DNA from: Ornithinimicrobium sp. F0845
GTDB lineage: Bacteria; Actinomycetota; Actinomycetes; Actinomycetales; Dermatophilaceae
Assembly: GCF_023015765.1 (NCBI RefSeq)
Contig: NZ_JALKAL010000012.1
Span: forward strand, 62,001 to 126,000
DNA length: 64,000 nt
Direction of reading: 5' to 3'
Positions 1 to 9,887 of this stretch are shown one piece after another. Position numbers and translations under genes: made by a program. The notes under the pieces were generated by a model. The model searched no databases and was not told the DNA's origin. It saw only the letters and a list, made by a program, of their open reading frames with translations. The number at the start of each line of letters is the position of its first letter. The stretch's first letter is position 1.

Positions 1-894
1 GATCTCGCGCCACCGAGTCGGCGCGGGCGCCACCTCAGCCTGGTGGTCTGGGCGACGACCATCGGCTCCGTGCTCGGCCCCAACATCCTCGGGCCCGGCA
101 AGCAACTGGCCGGTGCCCTCGGACTGCCGCCGCTGGCCGGGGCATGGGTCTTCAGCGCCGCCGGGTTCCTCGTGGCGGCCACCCTCATCCACCTGCTGCT
201 GCGACCGGACCCCCTGCTGACCGCCCGGGCCCTCGCCGACCACGGCGCCCCGCCCGGCCCGCGCGTCGGACAGCGCGGCTCGGTCGTCCACGGCCTGCGG
301 GCGATCATCGCCTCCCCGGTCACCCGGCTGGGCACCATCGCGGTGACCGCGGGACACGTGGTCATGGTCGCGGTCATGGTGATGACCCCGATCCACATGT
401 CCCACGGTCACGCGGAGGTGGAGGTGATCGGGTTCGTCATCTCGATCCACATCCTCGGCATGTACGGCCTGTCCCCCGTCGCGGGCTACCTCACCGACCG
501 GTGGGGCGCGCGCCCCGTGATCGTGACCGGGGCCGTCATCCAGGTCGCCGCCTGTGTCCTCGCCGCGACCTCCCGGACCGGGTGGTCACTCGGGCTGCTC
601 GCCGGCCTGTTCCTGCTCGGGCTGGGGTGGTCCTGCACCATGGTCGCCGGCTCGAACCTGGTCGTCGCGGGTGCGGCTGTCCACGACCGCGCCTCCGTCC
701 AGGGCGCCTCTGACCTCGTGATGGGGTTGTCCGCCGCCACGGCGGGCGGACTCGCGGGCGTGGTTGTCCAGCACCTGGGCTACGACTGGCTCGGCGCCGC
801 AGGTGCCCTCGTCGCCCTGCTCCTCGGGGCCTACACCGTGCTGTCCGCGCGCCGCACCGTCTCACCGGCCCCCGGACGCACCCCGGCGCGGTAG
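1..894 (+). CDS. MFS transporter, C-terminal part (runs off left edge)
   Basis: The reading frame is open from base 1, so the true start lies left of the window; 297 codons are visible. The visible part is strongly hydrophobic, with repeated 20-residue membrane segments. The loop motif around GYLTDRWGARPVIVTG resembles the MFS motif-A loop that begins the second six-helix half. The family exports small molecules by proton antiport in the inner membrane; the substrate cannot be told. The stop lies inside the 3' end of the convergent araC-type gene, giving a 64-bp tail-to-tail overlap. Confidence 0.85.
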   Translation, partial: DLAPPSRRGRHLSLVVWATTIGSVLGPNILGPGKQLAGALGLPPLAGAWVFSAAGFLVAATLIHLLLRPDPLLTARALADHGAPPGPRVGQRGSVVHGLRAIIASPVTRLGTIAVTAGHVVMVAVMVMTPIHMSHGHAEVEVIGFVISIHILGMYGLSPVAGYLTDRWGARPVIVTGAVIQVAACVLAATSRTGWSLGLLAGLFLLGLGWSCTMVAGSNLVVAGAAVHDRASVQGASDLVMGLSAATAGGLAGVVVQHLGYDWLGAAGALVALLLGAYTVLSARRTVSPAPGRTPAR

Positions 895-1784
895 ACCGAC
901 GGCGGCACCCCGATCACGGCCGTGAACGCGCGGGTGAAGTGTGCCTGATCCGCGAAGCCCAGGGACGCCGCGAGAGCGGCCAGGTCCTCGCCCTCCCCCG
1001 CATCGATCAGCGCGGCCGCGTCCTGCAGGCGGTACCGGCGCAGCACCCACAGCGGCGACGCCCCGACATACTGCGAGAACATCCGCTGCAGGGTGCGCGG
1101 GGACACGCTGACCTGCTCGGCGACCCCGGGCAGGCTGACCTGGTCACGCCGGTGCATCAACTGCTCCGCTGCGCGGACCACGGAGTATGCCGGATCGCCG
1201 GCCACGCGGTCCTGCTGCGGCCCCAGCAACTCACCGAGGTAGGACAGGACGATCCCACGCCGGGCACCCTCGTCGGGCTCGGTCAGGACCGCCTGGGCGA
1301 CGTCGCGGACGCCGTGACCGAACACGCGGGTCGCCGGCACCACCGAGTCGGCCAGGTCCCGCATGGCGACCCCGAGGAGCGCGGTCAGGCCCCCGGGGTG
1401 GAAGGCCACGCCGCTCACCCGTCCCGCCACCGGCAGCTCGACGCGGAAGACCCGGCTGACCAGGCCGTGCACCAGCGGCGCGGGCACCTCGTGGCCGTGC
1501 AGCCGGCCGCCGACCGCGTCCTCGAAGGTGAGGTGCGCGATGGGGTTGGACAGCACGCTGGAGGCGAACGGCCGGGCGTCGGGCCTGCGCCACGTGACGC
1601 TCCAGAGATGCCGGACCACGAGCGAGACCGGCGCGGGAACCGACTCATCCCGCCCCACGTCATACACCTCCCGCCCCTCGTCGGGCCACAGGATGCCCTT
1701 GGCCCGGGGTGCAGGATCCCGGGGTCCAGGTTGTCGTGAATCTGCAAGCGCCACGACTCCGAGCGTAGGCACGATGACTGACAT
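831..1784 (-). CDS. AraC family transcriptional regulator
   Basis: A protein of about 317 residues with the AraC/XylS double helix-turn-helix at the C-terminus (from SLPGVAEQVSVSPRTLQRMF to LGFADQAHFTRAF). The N-terminal half starts with a GILWPDEG block typical of the DUF6597 sensor domain paired with this HTH type. It is expected to bind DNA and control neighbouring genes, most simply the divergent VOC gene, whose start codon overlaps its own start region. The start is uncertain: ATG at 1784 and GTG at 1790 overlap the VOC start, and GTG at 1754 is an alternative. A shifted frame near 1700 reads GILHPGP, so a small frameshift near the N-terminus cannot be excluded. Confidence 0.8.
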   Translation of the reverse strand: MSVIVPTLGVVALADSRQPGPRDPAPRAKGILWPDEGREVYDVGRDESVPAPVSLVVRHLWSVTWRRPDARPFASSVLSNPIAHLTFEDAVGGRLHGHEVPAPLVHGLVSRVFRVELPVAGRVSGVAFHPGGLTALLGVAMRDLADSVVPATRVFGHGVRDVAQAVLTEPDEGARRGIVLSYLGELLGPQQDRVAGDPAYSVVRAAEQLMHRRDQVSLPGVAEQVSVSPRTLQRMFSQYVGASPLWVLRRYRLQDAAALIDAGEGEDLAALAASLGFADQAHFTRAFTAVIGVPPSVYRAGVRPGAGETVRRADSTV

Positions 1785-2256
1785 GAGCACGCGCTACCAG
1801 CCGGACGGCTACACCACCCTGACCCCCCTCGTCGTCGTCTCCCCCGCCGCACGGGCCATCACGTTCTACGAGGACGTGTTCCGCGGCACGGTCACGTCCC
1901 GGATGGACGGACCGGAGGGCACCGTGCTGCACGCCGAGCTGCAGGTGGGCGACGGACGGCTCCAGCTGATGGACCCGCACGAGGACTACCACGCCGTGGC
2001 CAACGACCCCACCTCCGACGAGTCACGCTTCAGCATCGCGATCTACGTCCCGGACGTCGACGCGACGGTCGCCCTCGCCCGCGACAGGGGAGCCCGGGTG
2101 CGTGAGGAGCCGGCGGACTTCGGGGTGACCGGCGACCTGTTCGCCTCGATCCAGGACCCCTTCGGCGTGCGCTGGACGATCATGTGCCGCACCGAGCAGC
2201 GCACGGACGAGCAGGTGCAGCAGGCGCTGGACGAGTGGGCCGCGTCGACGCACTGA
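1774..2256 (+). CDS. VOC (glyoxalase/PhnB-like) family protein
   Basis: 160 residues forming a paired beta-alpha-beta-beta-beta vicinal-oxygen-chelate fold: a first module starting LTPLVVVSPAARAITFYEDVF and a second ending IQDPFGVRWTIM, the usual VOC closing strand. The family includes glyoxalases, dioxygenases and metal-dependent resistance proteins; the PhnB-like branch has no agreed reaction. ATG 1774 and in-frame ATG 1783 are both possible starts. It is transcribed divergently from the AraC regulator, which may control it. No substrate can be assigned. Confidence 0.8.
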   Translation: MTDMSTRYQPDGYTTLTPLVVVSPAARAITFYEDVFRGTVTSRMDGPEGTVLHAELQVGDGRLQLMDPHEDYHAVANDPTSDESRFSIAIYVPDVDATVALARDRGARVREEPADFGVTGDLFASIQDPFGVRWTIMCRTEQRTDEQVQQALDEWAASTH

Positions 2257-2391
2257 CGCGGAGGTCGGCGTGGGCAGACTGACCGCGGGGACCCGCCATG
2301 ACGAGGCTCGGTTCGCGCAGACGGCGTCGTAGGACCGCTACGCTGGGTCGGTGGAGACCCACGCACACACCGTCGCCGGCGAGGACGGCTG

Positions 2392-4026
2392 GTGAGCCCA
2401 GAGGCACCGTCGGCCAGGGCCGGCTGGCTGGTGCCGTCCCTGGCGGGATACCAACGAGCCTGGGTTGTCCCCGACGTGCTGGGTGGACTGTCGGCCGGGG
2501 CCGTCGTGATCCCGCAGGCCATGGCCTACGCCACGATCGCCCACCTGCCGGTCCAGGTCGGTCTGTACACGTGCATCGTCCCCATGCTCGTCTACGCCCT
2601 GCTGGGCGGCTCCCGGGCGATGAGCGTGTCAACGACCTCGACGATCGCGACGCTGACGGCCACGACGCTGGTCTCGGCGGGGGTTGCGGCCAGCTCTGAG
2701 GACGCGCTCGGCTCGCTGGTCACCCTCACCCTGCTGACCGGCAGCATCCTGCTGCTCGCACGGCTGCTCCGGCTCGGGACACTCGTGGAGAACATCAGCA
2801 AAGCGACCGTGCTCGGTGTCAAGATCGGTGTCGGCGCGACCGTGGCGGTCGGCCAGCTGCCCGCCATACTCGGTGAGACCAGCACCTTCTCGGGACACGG
2901 CTTCTTCCGATCCCTTGTCGGAGCCGGCGACGCGCTCGACACCGTGAACGTCCCCACGCTGTGGCTCTCCCTCGGATCGATCGCGGTCCTGATCCTGCTC
3001 AACCGCTACGCACCACGGACACCCGGGACGCTCCTGGTCGTGCTCGCCGGAGTGTGCCTCGCGACGTGGACAGGGCTTCCCGAGCGAGGAGTTGCCCTCA
3101 TCGACCCGGTGCCCTCAGGGCTGCCGCTGCCGACACTGCCTGACCTGCACCTGCTGCCACAGCTCCTCGGCGGCGCCCTCGCGATCGCGATCATGGCCTT
3201 CCTCGAGTCGGCAGCGGTCGCACGCGCGATCCGCAGGACCACGGAGCCCCCGGTCGACGCCGACCAGGAGCTGCGGGCCGTCGGAGCGGCCAATGTCGCC
3301 GGTGCCCTGTTCACCGCGATGCCTGCCGCGGGTGGCTTCTCCCAGAGTGCCGTCAACCAGCGTGCTGGCGCCAGGACGCAACTCTCGACCCTGGTCACGG
3401 TGGTGCTGGCGATCCTGGTCGCCCTGTTCCTGGGACCGGTCGTGAGCCAGCTGCCCCAGGCCACCCTCGCGGCCCTCGTGTTCGTCGCCGTCATAGGCCT
3501 GATCGACCTCCCCGAGCTGGCTCGCTGGGCCCGGATCAGCCCGATGGACTTCTGGGTGGCGGTCGGAGTGGCACTCGTCGGGCTGACCATCGGTCTGCTT
3601 GCCGCGGTCGCGGTCGGCGTTGCGGTCACGCTCGCACTGGTCCTGCGCGAGCTCAACCAGCCGCGCATCATCACCGAGCAGGCCGAGCAGCAGGTGCTGG
3701 TGCTGACCGTGGCGCAGGGGCTCTACACCGCCAACGTGCGGGGCAACCTGGCCGCGGTCGAGGAGATCGTCTCGGCAACACCTCTCGCGCGCGCGGTCGT
3801 CCTGGACCTGAGCCGGGTCGAAGCCATCAGCATCACCGTCCTGGACGCGCTGGCCGAACTCGACCGGCACCTGTCCGGCCGGGGTGTGGTGCTCCACGTC
3901 GCCGGCCTCCCGGCACGGGCAGCAGCGGTCGCCGAGCGGACCGAGTGGCACCAGCAGCTCGCAGCACACGGACGGGTCCACCCGACTGCCGCGGACGGGG
4001 TCGCGGCGATCTCAACCCGGGATTAG
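2392..4026 (+). CDS. SulP family anion transporter with STAS domain
   Basis: 544 residues from a GTG start. The N-terminal hydrophobic core begins with the SulP signature (GLSAGAVVIPQAMAYATIAHLP, then VGLYTCIVPML), followed by about 10-12 membrane segments. A C-terminal cytosolic STAS domain lies near residues 440-540 (VVLDLSRVEAISITVLDALAEL). SulP proteins move sulfate, bicarbonate or other anions, usually with Na+ or H+. A -10-like TACGCT lies about 50 bp upstream. This protein is only distantly similar to the second SulP at 12,897. The luciferase-like gene follows after 54 bp and may be co-transcribed. The transported anion is unknown. Confidence 0.9.
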   Translation: MSPEAPSARAGWLVPSLAGYQRAWVVPDVLGGLSAGAVVIPQAMAYATIAHLPVQVGLYTCIVPMLVYALLGGSRAMSVSTTSTIATLTATTLVSAGVAASSEDALGSLVTLTLLTGSILLLARLLRLGTLVENISKATVLGVKIGVGATVAVGQLPAILGETSTFSGHGFFRSLVGAGDALDTVNVPTLWLSLGSIAVLILLNRYAPRTPGTLLVVLAGVCLATWTGLPERGVALIDPVPSGLPLPTLPDLHLLPQLLGGALAIAIMAFLESAAVARAIRRTTEPPVDADQELRAVGAANVAGALFTAMPAAGGFSQSAVNQRAGARTQLSTLVTVVLAILVALFLGPVVSQLPQATLAALVFVAVIGLIDLPELARWARISPMDFWVAVGVALVGLTIGLLAAVAVGVAVTLALVLRELNQPRIITEQAEQQVLVLTVAQGLYTANVRGNLAAVEEIVSATPLARAVVLDLSRVEAISITVLDALAELDRHLSGRGVVLHVAGLPARAAAVAERTEWHQQLAAHGRVHPTAADGVAAISTRD

Positions 4027-4080
4027 TTTCGGACGCCGGCTGGTTGGCCACGTCATGAGCCCCGACGCCTCCACAGCCGC

Positions 4081-5676
4081 ATGACCGACTACGGCCACGA
4101 ACTGCAGTTCGGCACCTTCCACACCCCGACCAACCAGCAGCCTCAGCAGGCGGTGACGCTCGCTCAGCTCAGTGAGGCGTCCGGCCTGGACCTGGTGACC
4201 TTCCAGGACCACCCCTACCAGCCGGGTTTCCTGGACACCTGGACGCTCCTCAGCTACGTCGCGGCGCGCACCGAACGGGTTCACCTGGCACCGAACGTCG
4301 CGAACCTGCCACTGCGTCCGCCGGCCGTGCTGGCCCGCTCCGCCGCCAGCCTCGACCTGCTGAGCAACGGCCGGTTCGAGCTGGGACTGGGCACCGGCTC
4401 CTTCTGGGACGCCATGGTCGCCATGGGTGCAGAGCGTCTCACGCCCGGCGAATCGGTGCGGGCGCTGGAAGAGGCGATCGCCATCATCCGGGGCATCTGG
4501 GCGGCCGACGACACCTCCGTCCTCCGCGTCGAGGGCGAGTTCCACCGGGCCGTGGGGGCCAAGCGGGGCCCCGCACCCGCCCACGACGTCGGCATCTGGC
4601 TGGGCGCCTACAAGCCGCGCATGCTGCGGGTCACCGGGCGCCTGGCGGACGGATGGCTCCCCTCGGAGGGCTACCTGAAGTCCGACGACGACCTGACCAC
4701 CGGCAACGCGATCATCGACGAGTCCGCCGACGCCGCAGGACGGGACCCGCGCGACATCCGCCGGCTGCTGAACATCACGCCGCCCCGTGGCGGCACGGAC
4801 GCGTGGGTCGAGCGGCTGACCGAGCTCGCGCTGGACTTCGGCATCGGCACCTTCATCCTCGCCGCCGACGACCCGAACGCGATCCAGGTGTTCGGTCAGG
4901 AGGTCGCTCCCGCGGTGCGTGAGCTGGTCGCCACCGCACGGCAGTTTGCCGACGCGCAGGTCTCCCCCGCCGACGCCCCGGGTGCGGCGCCGGAGAGCGA
5001 CGCTGCAGGCCGGATCGTGACCACGACCGAGACCACGGCGACGGCGACCGGTGACAGCCAGTACGACCGGCTCGGCGTGCACCCCACGCCCGACGACGGG
5101 ACCCGCCTGGGCGCGTCCATGCCGTGGGACGAGTCGACCCGCCCCCGCCGGACGGAGTCCGGTCCGGAGGTCACCTACACCGCCCGTGCCGCCCAGATGG
5201 GCAAGCACCTGATCGACGTGCACGACATGCTCCGATCCGAGCTCACCCAGGTGCGCTCCATCATCGAGCAGGTCAAGAACGCCACGATGGACGTGGGCAG
5301 CGCCCGCTCGGCGATGAACGACATGACGATGAAGCAGAACAACTGGACGCTCGGCGCCTACTGCTCCCGCTACTGCGCCACCGTCACCCAGCACCACGGC
5401 CTGGAGGACGCCTCGGTCTTCCCGCACCTGCGCACCGCCGAGCGCGACCTGGTCCCGGTGCTGGACAGGCTCGAGCAGGAGCACGTCGTGATCCACGACG
5501 TCATCGAGCAGGTCGACCGCGCCCTGGTGGAGTTCGTCGCCGAGCCCGATGACTTCACCCGCCTCGACGAGGCCGTCGACGCCCTCAGCGACACCCTGCT
5601 CTCCCACCTGTCCTACGAGGAGGACCAGCTCGTCGAGCCTCTCGCCCGACTCGGCTACTACCCCGGCCAGGCCTGA
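4081..5676 (+). CDS. Luciferase-like flavin oxidoreductase fused to a hemerythrin domain
   Basis: 531 residues with two domains. Residues 1 to about 290 are a luciferase-like (LLM) TIM barrel: FGTFHTPTNQ strand, ARTERVHLAPNVANLPLRPP, then the GRFELGLGTG motif. These enzymes use FMN or F420; which one cannot be told. After a linker rich in T, A and D comes a four-helix hemerythrin-like domain from about residue 375, with metal-ligand type residues in TQHHGLEDASVFPHL, EQEHVVIHDVIEQV and LLSHLSYEEDQL. Hemerythrins bind a di-iron centre that handles O2 or NO. The fusion suggests flavin chemistry coupled to O2/NO sensing or delivery (inference). ATG 4081 has no strong Shine-Dalgarno. Confidence 0.88.
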   Translation: MTDYGHELQFGTFHTPTNQQPQQAVTLAQLSEASGLDLVTFQDHPYQPGFLDTWTLLSYVAARTERVHLAPNVANLPLRPPAVLARSAASLDLLSNGRFELGLGTGSFWDAMVAMGAERLTPGESVRALEEAIAIIRGIWAADDTSVLRVEGEFHRAVGAKRGPAPAHDVGIWLGAYKPRMLRVTGRLADGWLPSEGYLKSDDDLTTGNAIIDESADAAGRDPRDIRRLLNITPPRGGTDAWVERLTELALDFGIGTFILAADDPNAIQVFGQEVAPAVRELVATARQFADAQVSPADAPGAAPESDAAGRIVTTTETTATATGDSQYDRLGVHPTPDDGTRLGASMPWDESTRPRRTESGPEVTYTARAAQMGKHLIDVHDMLRSELTQVRSIIEQVKNATMDVGSARSAMNDMTMKQNNWTLGAYCSRYCATVTQHHGLEDASVFPHLRTAERDLVPVLDRLEQEHVVIHDVIEQVDRALVEFVAEPDDFTRLDEAVDALSDTLLSHLSYEEDQLVEPLARLGYYPGQA

Positions 5677-5726
5677 CTGACGGCCCCCGACCGAGAGGGC
5701 GCGGCCGACCCCCGCGCCGCGCACCC

Positions 5727-6086
5727 TCACGCCAGGCGCAACCGGTCTGGACCGACGGGCGCGACCAGCGTCTGCCGCTCGCCGTAGCGGTCGGCATGGT
5801 CGAAGAAGTCGACGAGCTGCACCGTGACACGCGTCGGGGAGGCCTCCACCAGTTGGACCCCGATCCAGTCGGCACCGTCGCGGACCTCCCACTTCTCGGC
5901 GAGGTAGCTCATGCCGATCGCGTGCAACCGGTCCTCGGCAGCCTCGCGCTCGCCCACCTCACCGATGGGGTGCCCGAAGACGGTCCGGGGCTGCCACCCC
6001 GAGGAGTCCTCGGCGAGGAACCCGATCAGCTCGCCGTCCTCGCGGCGCACCGGGATCCAGCCGTTGGCTTGCTGCGTGCTCGTCAT
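5727..6086 (-). CDS. Conserved hypothetical protein of about 119 aa
   Basis: A small soluble protein read from the ATG at 6086, which begins MTSTQQANGWIPVRREDGEL. It resembles small actinobacterial proteins that start with a WVPVRR.DGEL.GYL block and carry a FGHPIGE segment; the family has no known role. An upstream in-frame start at 6155 would add 23 residues of low-complexity sequence and is less likely. It lies between the convergent luciferase-hemerythrin gene and pntB on the same strand, with no sign of shared function. Confidence 0.6.
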   Translation of the reverse strand: MTSTQQANGWIPVRREDGELIGFLAEDSSGWQPRTVFGHPIGEVGEREAAEDRLHAIGMSYLAEKWEVRDGADWIGVQLVEASPTRVTVQLVDFFDHADRYGERQTLVAPVGPDRLRLA

Positions 6087-6167
6087 GTCCCGAGGATGTC
6101 CGAGGGCCGCGAAGGGCACAACCGGTTTCCCGGCACCGTCGGTCGGCGACGCCAACCCACCGTCGAC

Positions 6168-7559
6168 TCAGAGCAGCTTGACGACCTCCTCGACGACCTC
6201 CTTGGCGTCGCCGAACAGCATCCTGGTGTTGTCCCGGAAGAAGAGCGGGTTCTGCACTCCCGCATAACCGCTGGCCATCGACCGCTTGAGCACCACGACG
6301 TCCCGGGCCTTCCACACCTCCAGCACCGGCATCCCCGCGATCGGCGAGCCCGGCTCGTCGACCGCGGCGGGGTTGACCGTGTCGTTGGCGCCGATCACCA
6401 GGACCACGTCGGTCTCGGGGAGGTCGTCGTTGATCTCGTCCATCCCGAGCACGATGTCGTAGGGCACCTTCGCCTCAGCCAGCAGGACGTTCATGTGCCC
6501 GGGCAGCCGCCCAGCCACAGGATGTATGCCGAAGCGCACGTCCACGCCCTGCTTGCGCAGGCGGGCGGTCAGGTCGGCGACGGGATACTGCGCCTTGGCG
6601 ACCGCCATGCCGTAGCCAGGGGTGATCACCACGGACGAGGCAGTGCGCAGCAGCTCGGCCACCTCGGCGGCGCTGGTCTCGCGGTGCTCGCCGTAGTCCT
6701 GGTCACCCTCGAAGGTCGCGCCCTCGGTGCCGAACCCACCGGCGATGACGGAGATGAAGGAGCGATTCATCCCCTGGCACATGAGGTAGGACAGGATCGC
6801 ACCGGAGGAGCCCACCAGCGCACCGGTCACGATCAGCAGGTCGTTGCCCAGCAGGAAGCCCGCCGCGGCAGCCGCCCACCCGGAGTAGCTGTTGAGCATC
6901 GAGACCACGATCGGCATGTCGCCGCCGCCGATGGAGGCCACCAGGTGCCAGCCGAAGGCGAGCGCGATCACCGTCATCAGCAGCAGCGGCACGAGGGCGT
7001 GGCTGACGACGAACCAGACCAGCAGGCCGGCGGAGGCCAGCAGGGCGATCAGGTTGAGCAGGTGCCGTCGGGGCAGCATCAGGGGGTTGGCGTTGATCCG
7101 GCCACTGAGCTTCAGCGCGGCCACCACGGAGCCGGTGAACGTCACCGCACCGATGAAGATGCCGAGGAAGACCTCGGCCAGGTGGATGGTCTCCTCGGAT
7201 CCGGTCAGCGGTCCTGGCGCAAGGTAGGCGTTGTAGCCGATGAGCACAGCGGCGATGCCGACGAAACTGTGCAGCAGCGCGATGAGCTGAGGCATGCCGG
7301 TCATCTCCACGACCCTCGCCCGCCACAGGCCGATGCTGGCACCGACGGCCATCGCCGCCGCGATCAGAGCCAGGGTGAGGCCGGGGTTGCTGGCCCGGTC
7401 GGCAGCCAGCCAGATCGTGGCCCCGAGGGCGACGGTCATGCCGATGATGCCCAGGACGTTACCGCGCCGGGCGGTCTCGTGCTTGGACAGGCCGGCCAGG
7501 GAGAGGACGAACAGGACCGCCGCGATGATGTAGGCCGCCTGCACCAGGTTGAGGGTCAC
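6168..7559 (-). CDS. pntB: NAD(P) transhydrogenase subunit beta
   Basis: 463 residues, as in E. coli PntB (462). The N-terminal half is membrane domain II; the C-terminal domain III binds NADP(H), shown by [36 protein letters not shown] and [10 protein letters not shown]. With PntA it moves hydride between NADH and NADP+ using the proton gradient, supplying NADPH. The GTG start at 7559 overlaps the pntA stop by four bases, so the two are translationally coupled. A longer open frame back to 7661 exists, but the coupling and the conserved start of the membrane domain decide for 7559. Confidence 0.95.
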   Translation of the reverse strand: MTLNLVQAAYIIAAVLFVLSLAGLSKHETARRGNVLGIIGMTVALGATIWLAADRASNPGLTLALIAAAMAVGASIGLWRARVVEMTGMPQLIALLHSFVGIAAVLIGYNAYLAPGPLTGSEETIHLAEVFLGIFIGAVTFTGSVVAALKLSGRINANPLMLPRRHLLNLIALLASAGLLVWFVVSHALVPLLLMTVIALAFGWHLVASIGGGDMPIVVSMLNSYSGWAAAAAGFLLGNDLLIVTGALVGSSGAILSYLMCQGMNRSFISVIAGGFGTEGATFEGDQDYGEHRETSAAEVAELLRTASSVVITPGYGMAVAKAQYPVADLTARLRKQGVDVRFGIHPVAGRLPGHMNVLLAEAKVPYDIVLGMDEINDDLPETDVVLVIGANDTVNPAAVDEPGSPIAGMPVLEVWKARDVVVLKRSMASGYAGVQNPLFFRDNTRMLFGDAKEVVEEVVKLL

Positions 7560-9103
7560 GCCGCCTCCTCCCGGCGGAACATCCGCAGCATCCGACCGGT
7601 CACCGCGAAGCCGCCGAAGACGTTGATGCTGGCGACCACCGTGGCGGCGAGGGCCAGGCACCGCACCAGGAGGTCCTCGTTGCCGACCTGCAGGATCGCC
7701 CCGACCAGGATGATGCCGCTGATCGCGTTGGTCTCGGCGAGGAGCGGGGTGTGCAGGGCGTGGGTGACGTTGCTGATCACGTAGAAGCCGACGATCACCG
7801 CGAGGGCGAAGACCGTGAAGTGCCCCAGGAAGGAGGGTGGGGACACGCTGGCGACGAGTGCGAAGAGCACGGCCGCCAGGCCCATCGCGACGTAGCCGCG
7901 GCGCGGGTCCCGGGGAGTGGATTCAACGGGTGCGGCACCAGCCGGCGGCGTCTCCGCCTGGGGTGGTGGTGAGGCGGACACGGTCACCGGTGGTGGTGGC
8001 CAGAGCACCTCTCCCTCGTGGGTCACGGTCAGCCCGCGCTGGACCTCGTCCTCGAGGTCCAGGACGACCTGGCCGTCCTTGTCCGGGGTGAGCAGCGTGA
8101 CCAGGTTGACGACGTTGGTGCCGTAGAGCTGGGAGGCCTGGGTCGGCAGCCGCGCGGGCAGGTCGGTGTAGCCGACGATCTTGACCCCGCTGTGCGTGGT
8201 GATGACCTTGCCCGGCTCGGTGAGCGCGCAGTTGCCACCGTTGCGGGCGGCCATGTCCACCAGGACGCTGCCCGGACGCATCGCGTCGACCGTCTGGGCC
8301 GTGACCAGGACCGGTGCCGGCCGACCCGGGATGAGGGCGGTGGTGATCACGATGTCGGCCTGCGCGCACTCCCGCGCGTAGACCTCCATCGCGCGACGCT
8401 CCAGGTCCTCCCCCATCACCTGGGCATAGCCGTCGCTGCTCGCAGACTGGTCCGAGAGGTCGATCTGGACGAAGTCGGCCCCCATCGACTCGACCTGTTC
8501 GTGGGTCTCGGGCCTGATGTCGAAGGCGCGGACGACGGCCCCGAGGCTGCTGGCGGTGCCGATCGCCGCCAGCCCGGCGACCCCGGCGCCGATGACGAAG
8601 ACCTTGGCCGGCGGCACGGAGCCAGCCGCGGTGTGCTGACCGGTGAAGACGGACCCGAACTCGTGGGCCGCCTCCACGACGGCGCGGTAACCACCGATGT
8701 TCGTCATCGAGGAGAGGACGTCCAGGGACTGGGCTCGCGAGATCCGCGGCACCGCGTCCATCGCCAGGGCGGTGACCCCCCGTGCTGCCAGCGCCTCGAG
8801 AAGCTCCGGTCGTTGCGCCGGACTCAGCTGGGTGGCGAGCATCGCCCCCGGGCGCAGCCGGGAGACCTCGTCCTCGTCCGGCGCATCGATCTTGATCACC
8901 AGATCTGCACCCCAGACCCCCGGGCCGGGGTCGAGGGCAGCCCCGGCCTCGGCATACTGCTCGTCGGGATAACTGGCCCGCTCGCCGGCACCTCGCTGCA
9001 CGGTGACCTCGTGCCCCAGGGCGATCAGCCGCCCCACGGTCTGGGGTGTCGCGGCCACGCGCGTCTCGCCGGCCTGGGACTCGGTGGGGACGCCGATCAG
9101 CAC
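7556..9103 (-). CDS. pntA: NAD(P) transhydrogenase subunit alpha (fused type)
   Basis: 515 residues, the length of the fused E. coli-type alpha subunit. The alanine-dehydrogenase-like domain I ([20 protein letters not shown]) has the NAD-binding [18 protein letters not shown] stretch. A proline-rich linker (about residues 385-410) leads to four C-terminal membrane helices ending [14 protein letters not shown]. Many actinobacteria split this protein into PntAa and PntAb; here it is one chain. It is the first gene of the pntAB operon. It works in the inner membrane as an alpha2beta2 proton-translocating complex. Confidence 0.95.
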   Translation of the reverse strand: MLIGVPTESQAGETRVAATPQTVGRLIALGHEVTVQRGAGERASYPDEQYAEAGAALDPGPGVWGADLVIKIDAPDEDEVSRLRPGAMLATQLSPAQRPELLEALAARGVTALAMDAVPRISRAQSLDVLSSMTNIGGYRAVVEAAHEFGSVFTGQHTAAGSVPPAKVFVIGAGVAGLAAIGTASSLGAVVRAFDIRPETHEQVESMGADFVQIDLSDQSASSDGYAQVMGEDLERRAMEVYARECAQADIVITTALIPGRPAPVLVTAQTVDAMRPGSVLVDMAARNGGNCALTEPGKVITTHSGVKIVGYTDLPARLPTQASQLYGTNVVNLVTLLTPDKDGQVVLDLEDEVQRGLTVTHEGEVLWPPPPVTVSASPPPQAETPPAGAAPVESTPRDPRRGYVAMGLAAVLFALVASVSPPSFLGHFTVFALAVIVGFYVISNVTHALHTPLLAETNAISGIILVGAILQVGNEDLLVRCLALAATVVASINVFGGFAVTGRMLRMFRREEAA

Positions 9104-9176
9104 ACGGGCTCCTTCGCCTGAGGGGGTGGGGTCCCGCTGACGGACCCGCCGGACTGCACCCTACAAGCAGGGACTG

Positions 9177-9842
9177 TCAGTCCCGGAGGGTGACGCGCAC
9201 GCCCTCGTCGGTGAGGGTGACCGCCAGGGCGGACAGGTCGCCGACGACCAGGTCCGCCAGGGGCTCGAGCTCCGGGGCCGGTGACGTGGTGACGACGGCG
9301 ATGGTGGCAGCCCCGGCGGCGCGACCGGAGCGCAGGCCGGCGGGGGCGTCCTCCACGACGAGGCACCGGGCGGGATCCGCTCCCAGGCGCTGCGCGGCGA
9401 TCAGGTAGGGCTCCGGGTCCGGCTTGCCCCGTGTGATGTCGTCGGCGGTCACCATGACCTCGGGAGGGGTGAACCCGGCAGCGTCCAGACGGGCCGTGAG
9501 CAGTGCTCGGCTGGCGGAGGTGACGATCGCTCCGCGCCAGCCCGCCGCTGCGACCGCCTCCACCGCCCCCGGCAGCGCGATGACGCCCTCGAGGTCCTCC
9601 AGTTCGCGGCGGTCGATGTCAGCCGTGGCAGCGACGGGGTCCAGGTGCGGCGCGACCGCGGCGACGATGCCGCTGCTGGGCACACCGTGGAACCCGACCA
9701 GCGACTGAGCGGGCACGCCGTGGTCGGCCGCCCAGGCGAGCCAGGAGCGCACCACGGGTCCCCGTGAGTCGATCAGCGTGCCGTCGTTGTCGAAGAGGAC
9801 CGCGTCGAAGAGCTCTGAGGTGATGTCGCGCACGTCGACCAT
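9177..9842 (-). CDS. HAD superfamily phosphatase (sugar-phosphatase/beta-PGM-like)
   Basis: 221 residues with all four HAD motifs: motif I FDNDGTLIDS (aspartate nucleophile), motif II VTSAS, motif III KPDPEPY lysine, motif IV VVEDAPAGL. The cap helices after motif I and the GKPDPEPYL/VVEDAPAG pair match the sugar-phosphatase/beta-phosphoglucomutase branch. Substrate unknown. It lies alone on the minus strand, 73 bp upstream of pntA, and could be transcribed with or independently of it. Confidence 0.85.
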   Translation of the reverse strand: MVDVRDITSELFDAVLFDNDGTLIDSRGPVVRSWLAWAADHGVPAQSLVGFHGVPSSGIVAAVAPHLDPVAATADIDRRELEDLEGVIALPGAVEAVAAAGWRGAIVTSASRALLTARLDAAGFTPPEVMVTADDITRGKPDPEPYLIAAQRLGADPARCLVVEDAPAGLRSGRAAGAATIAVVTTSPAPELEPLADLVVGDLSALAVTLTDEGVRVTLRD

Positions 9843-9887
9843 GCTCTCAGGCGCCGTGCCCCCGGCAGGGGCCGGCCGACGGTCTTC

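Noticed and set aside
5796-7784. Open frame of about 660 codons opposite pntB
   Set aside because: Shadow of pntB; low-complexity His/Gln/Asp composition and no motif.
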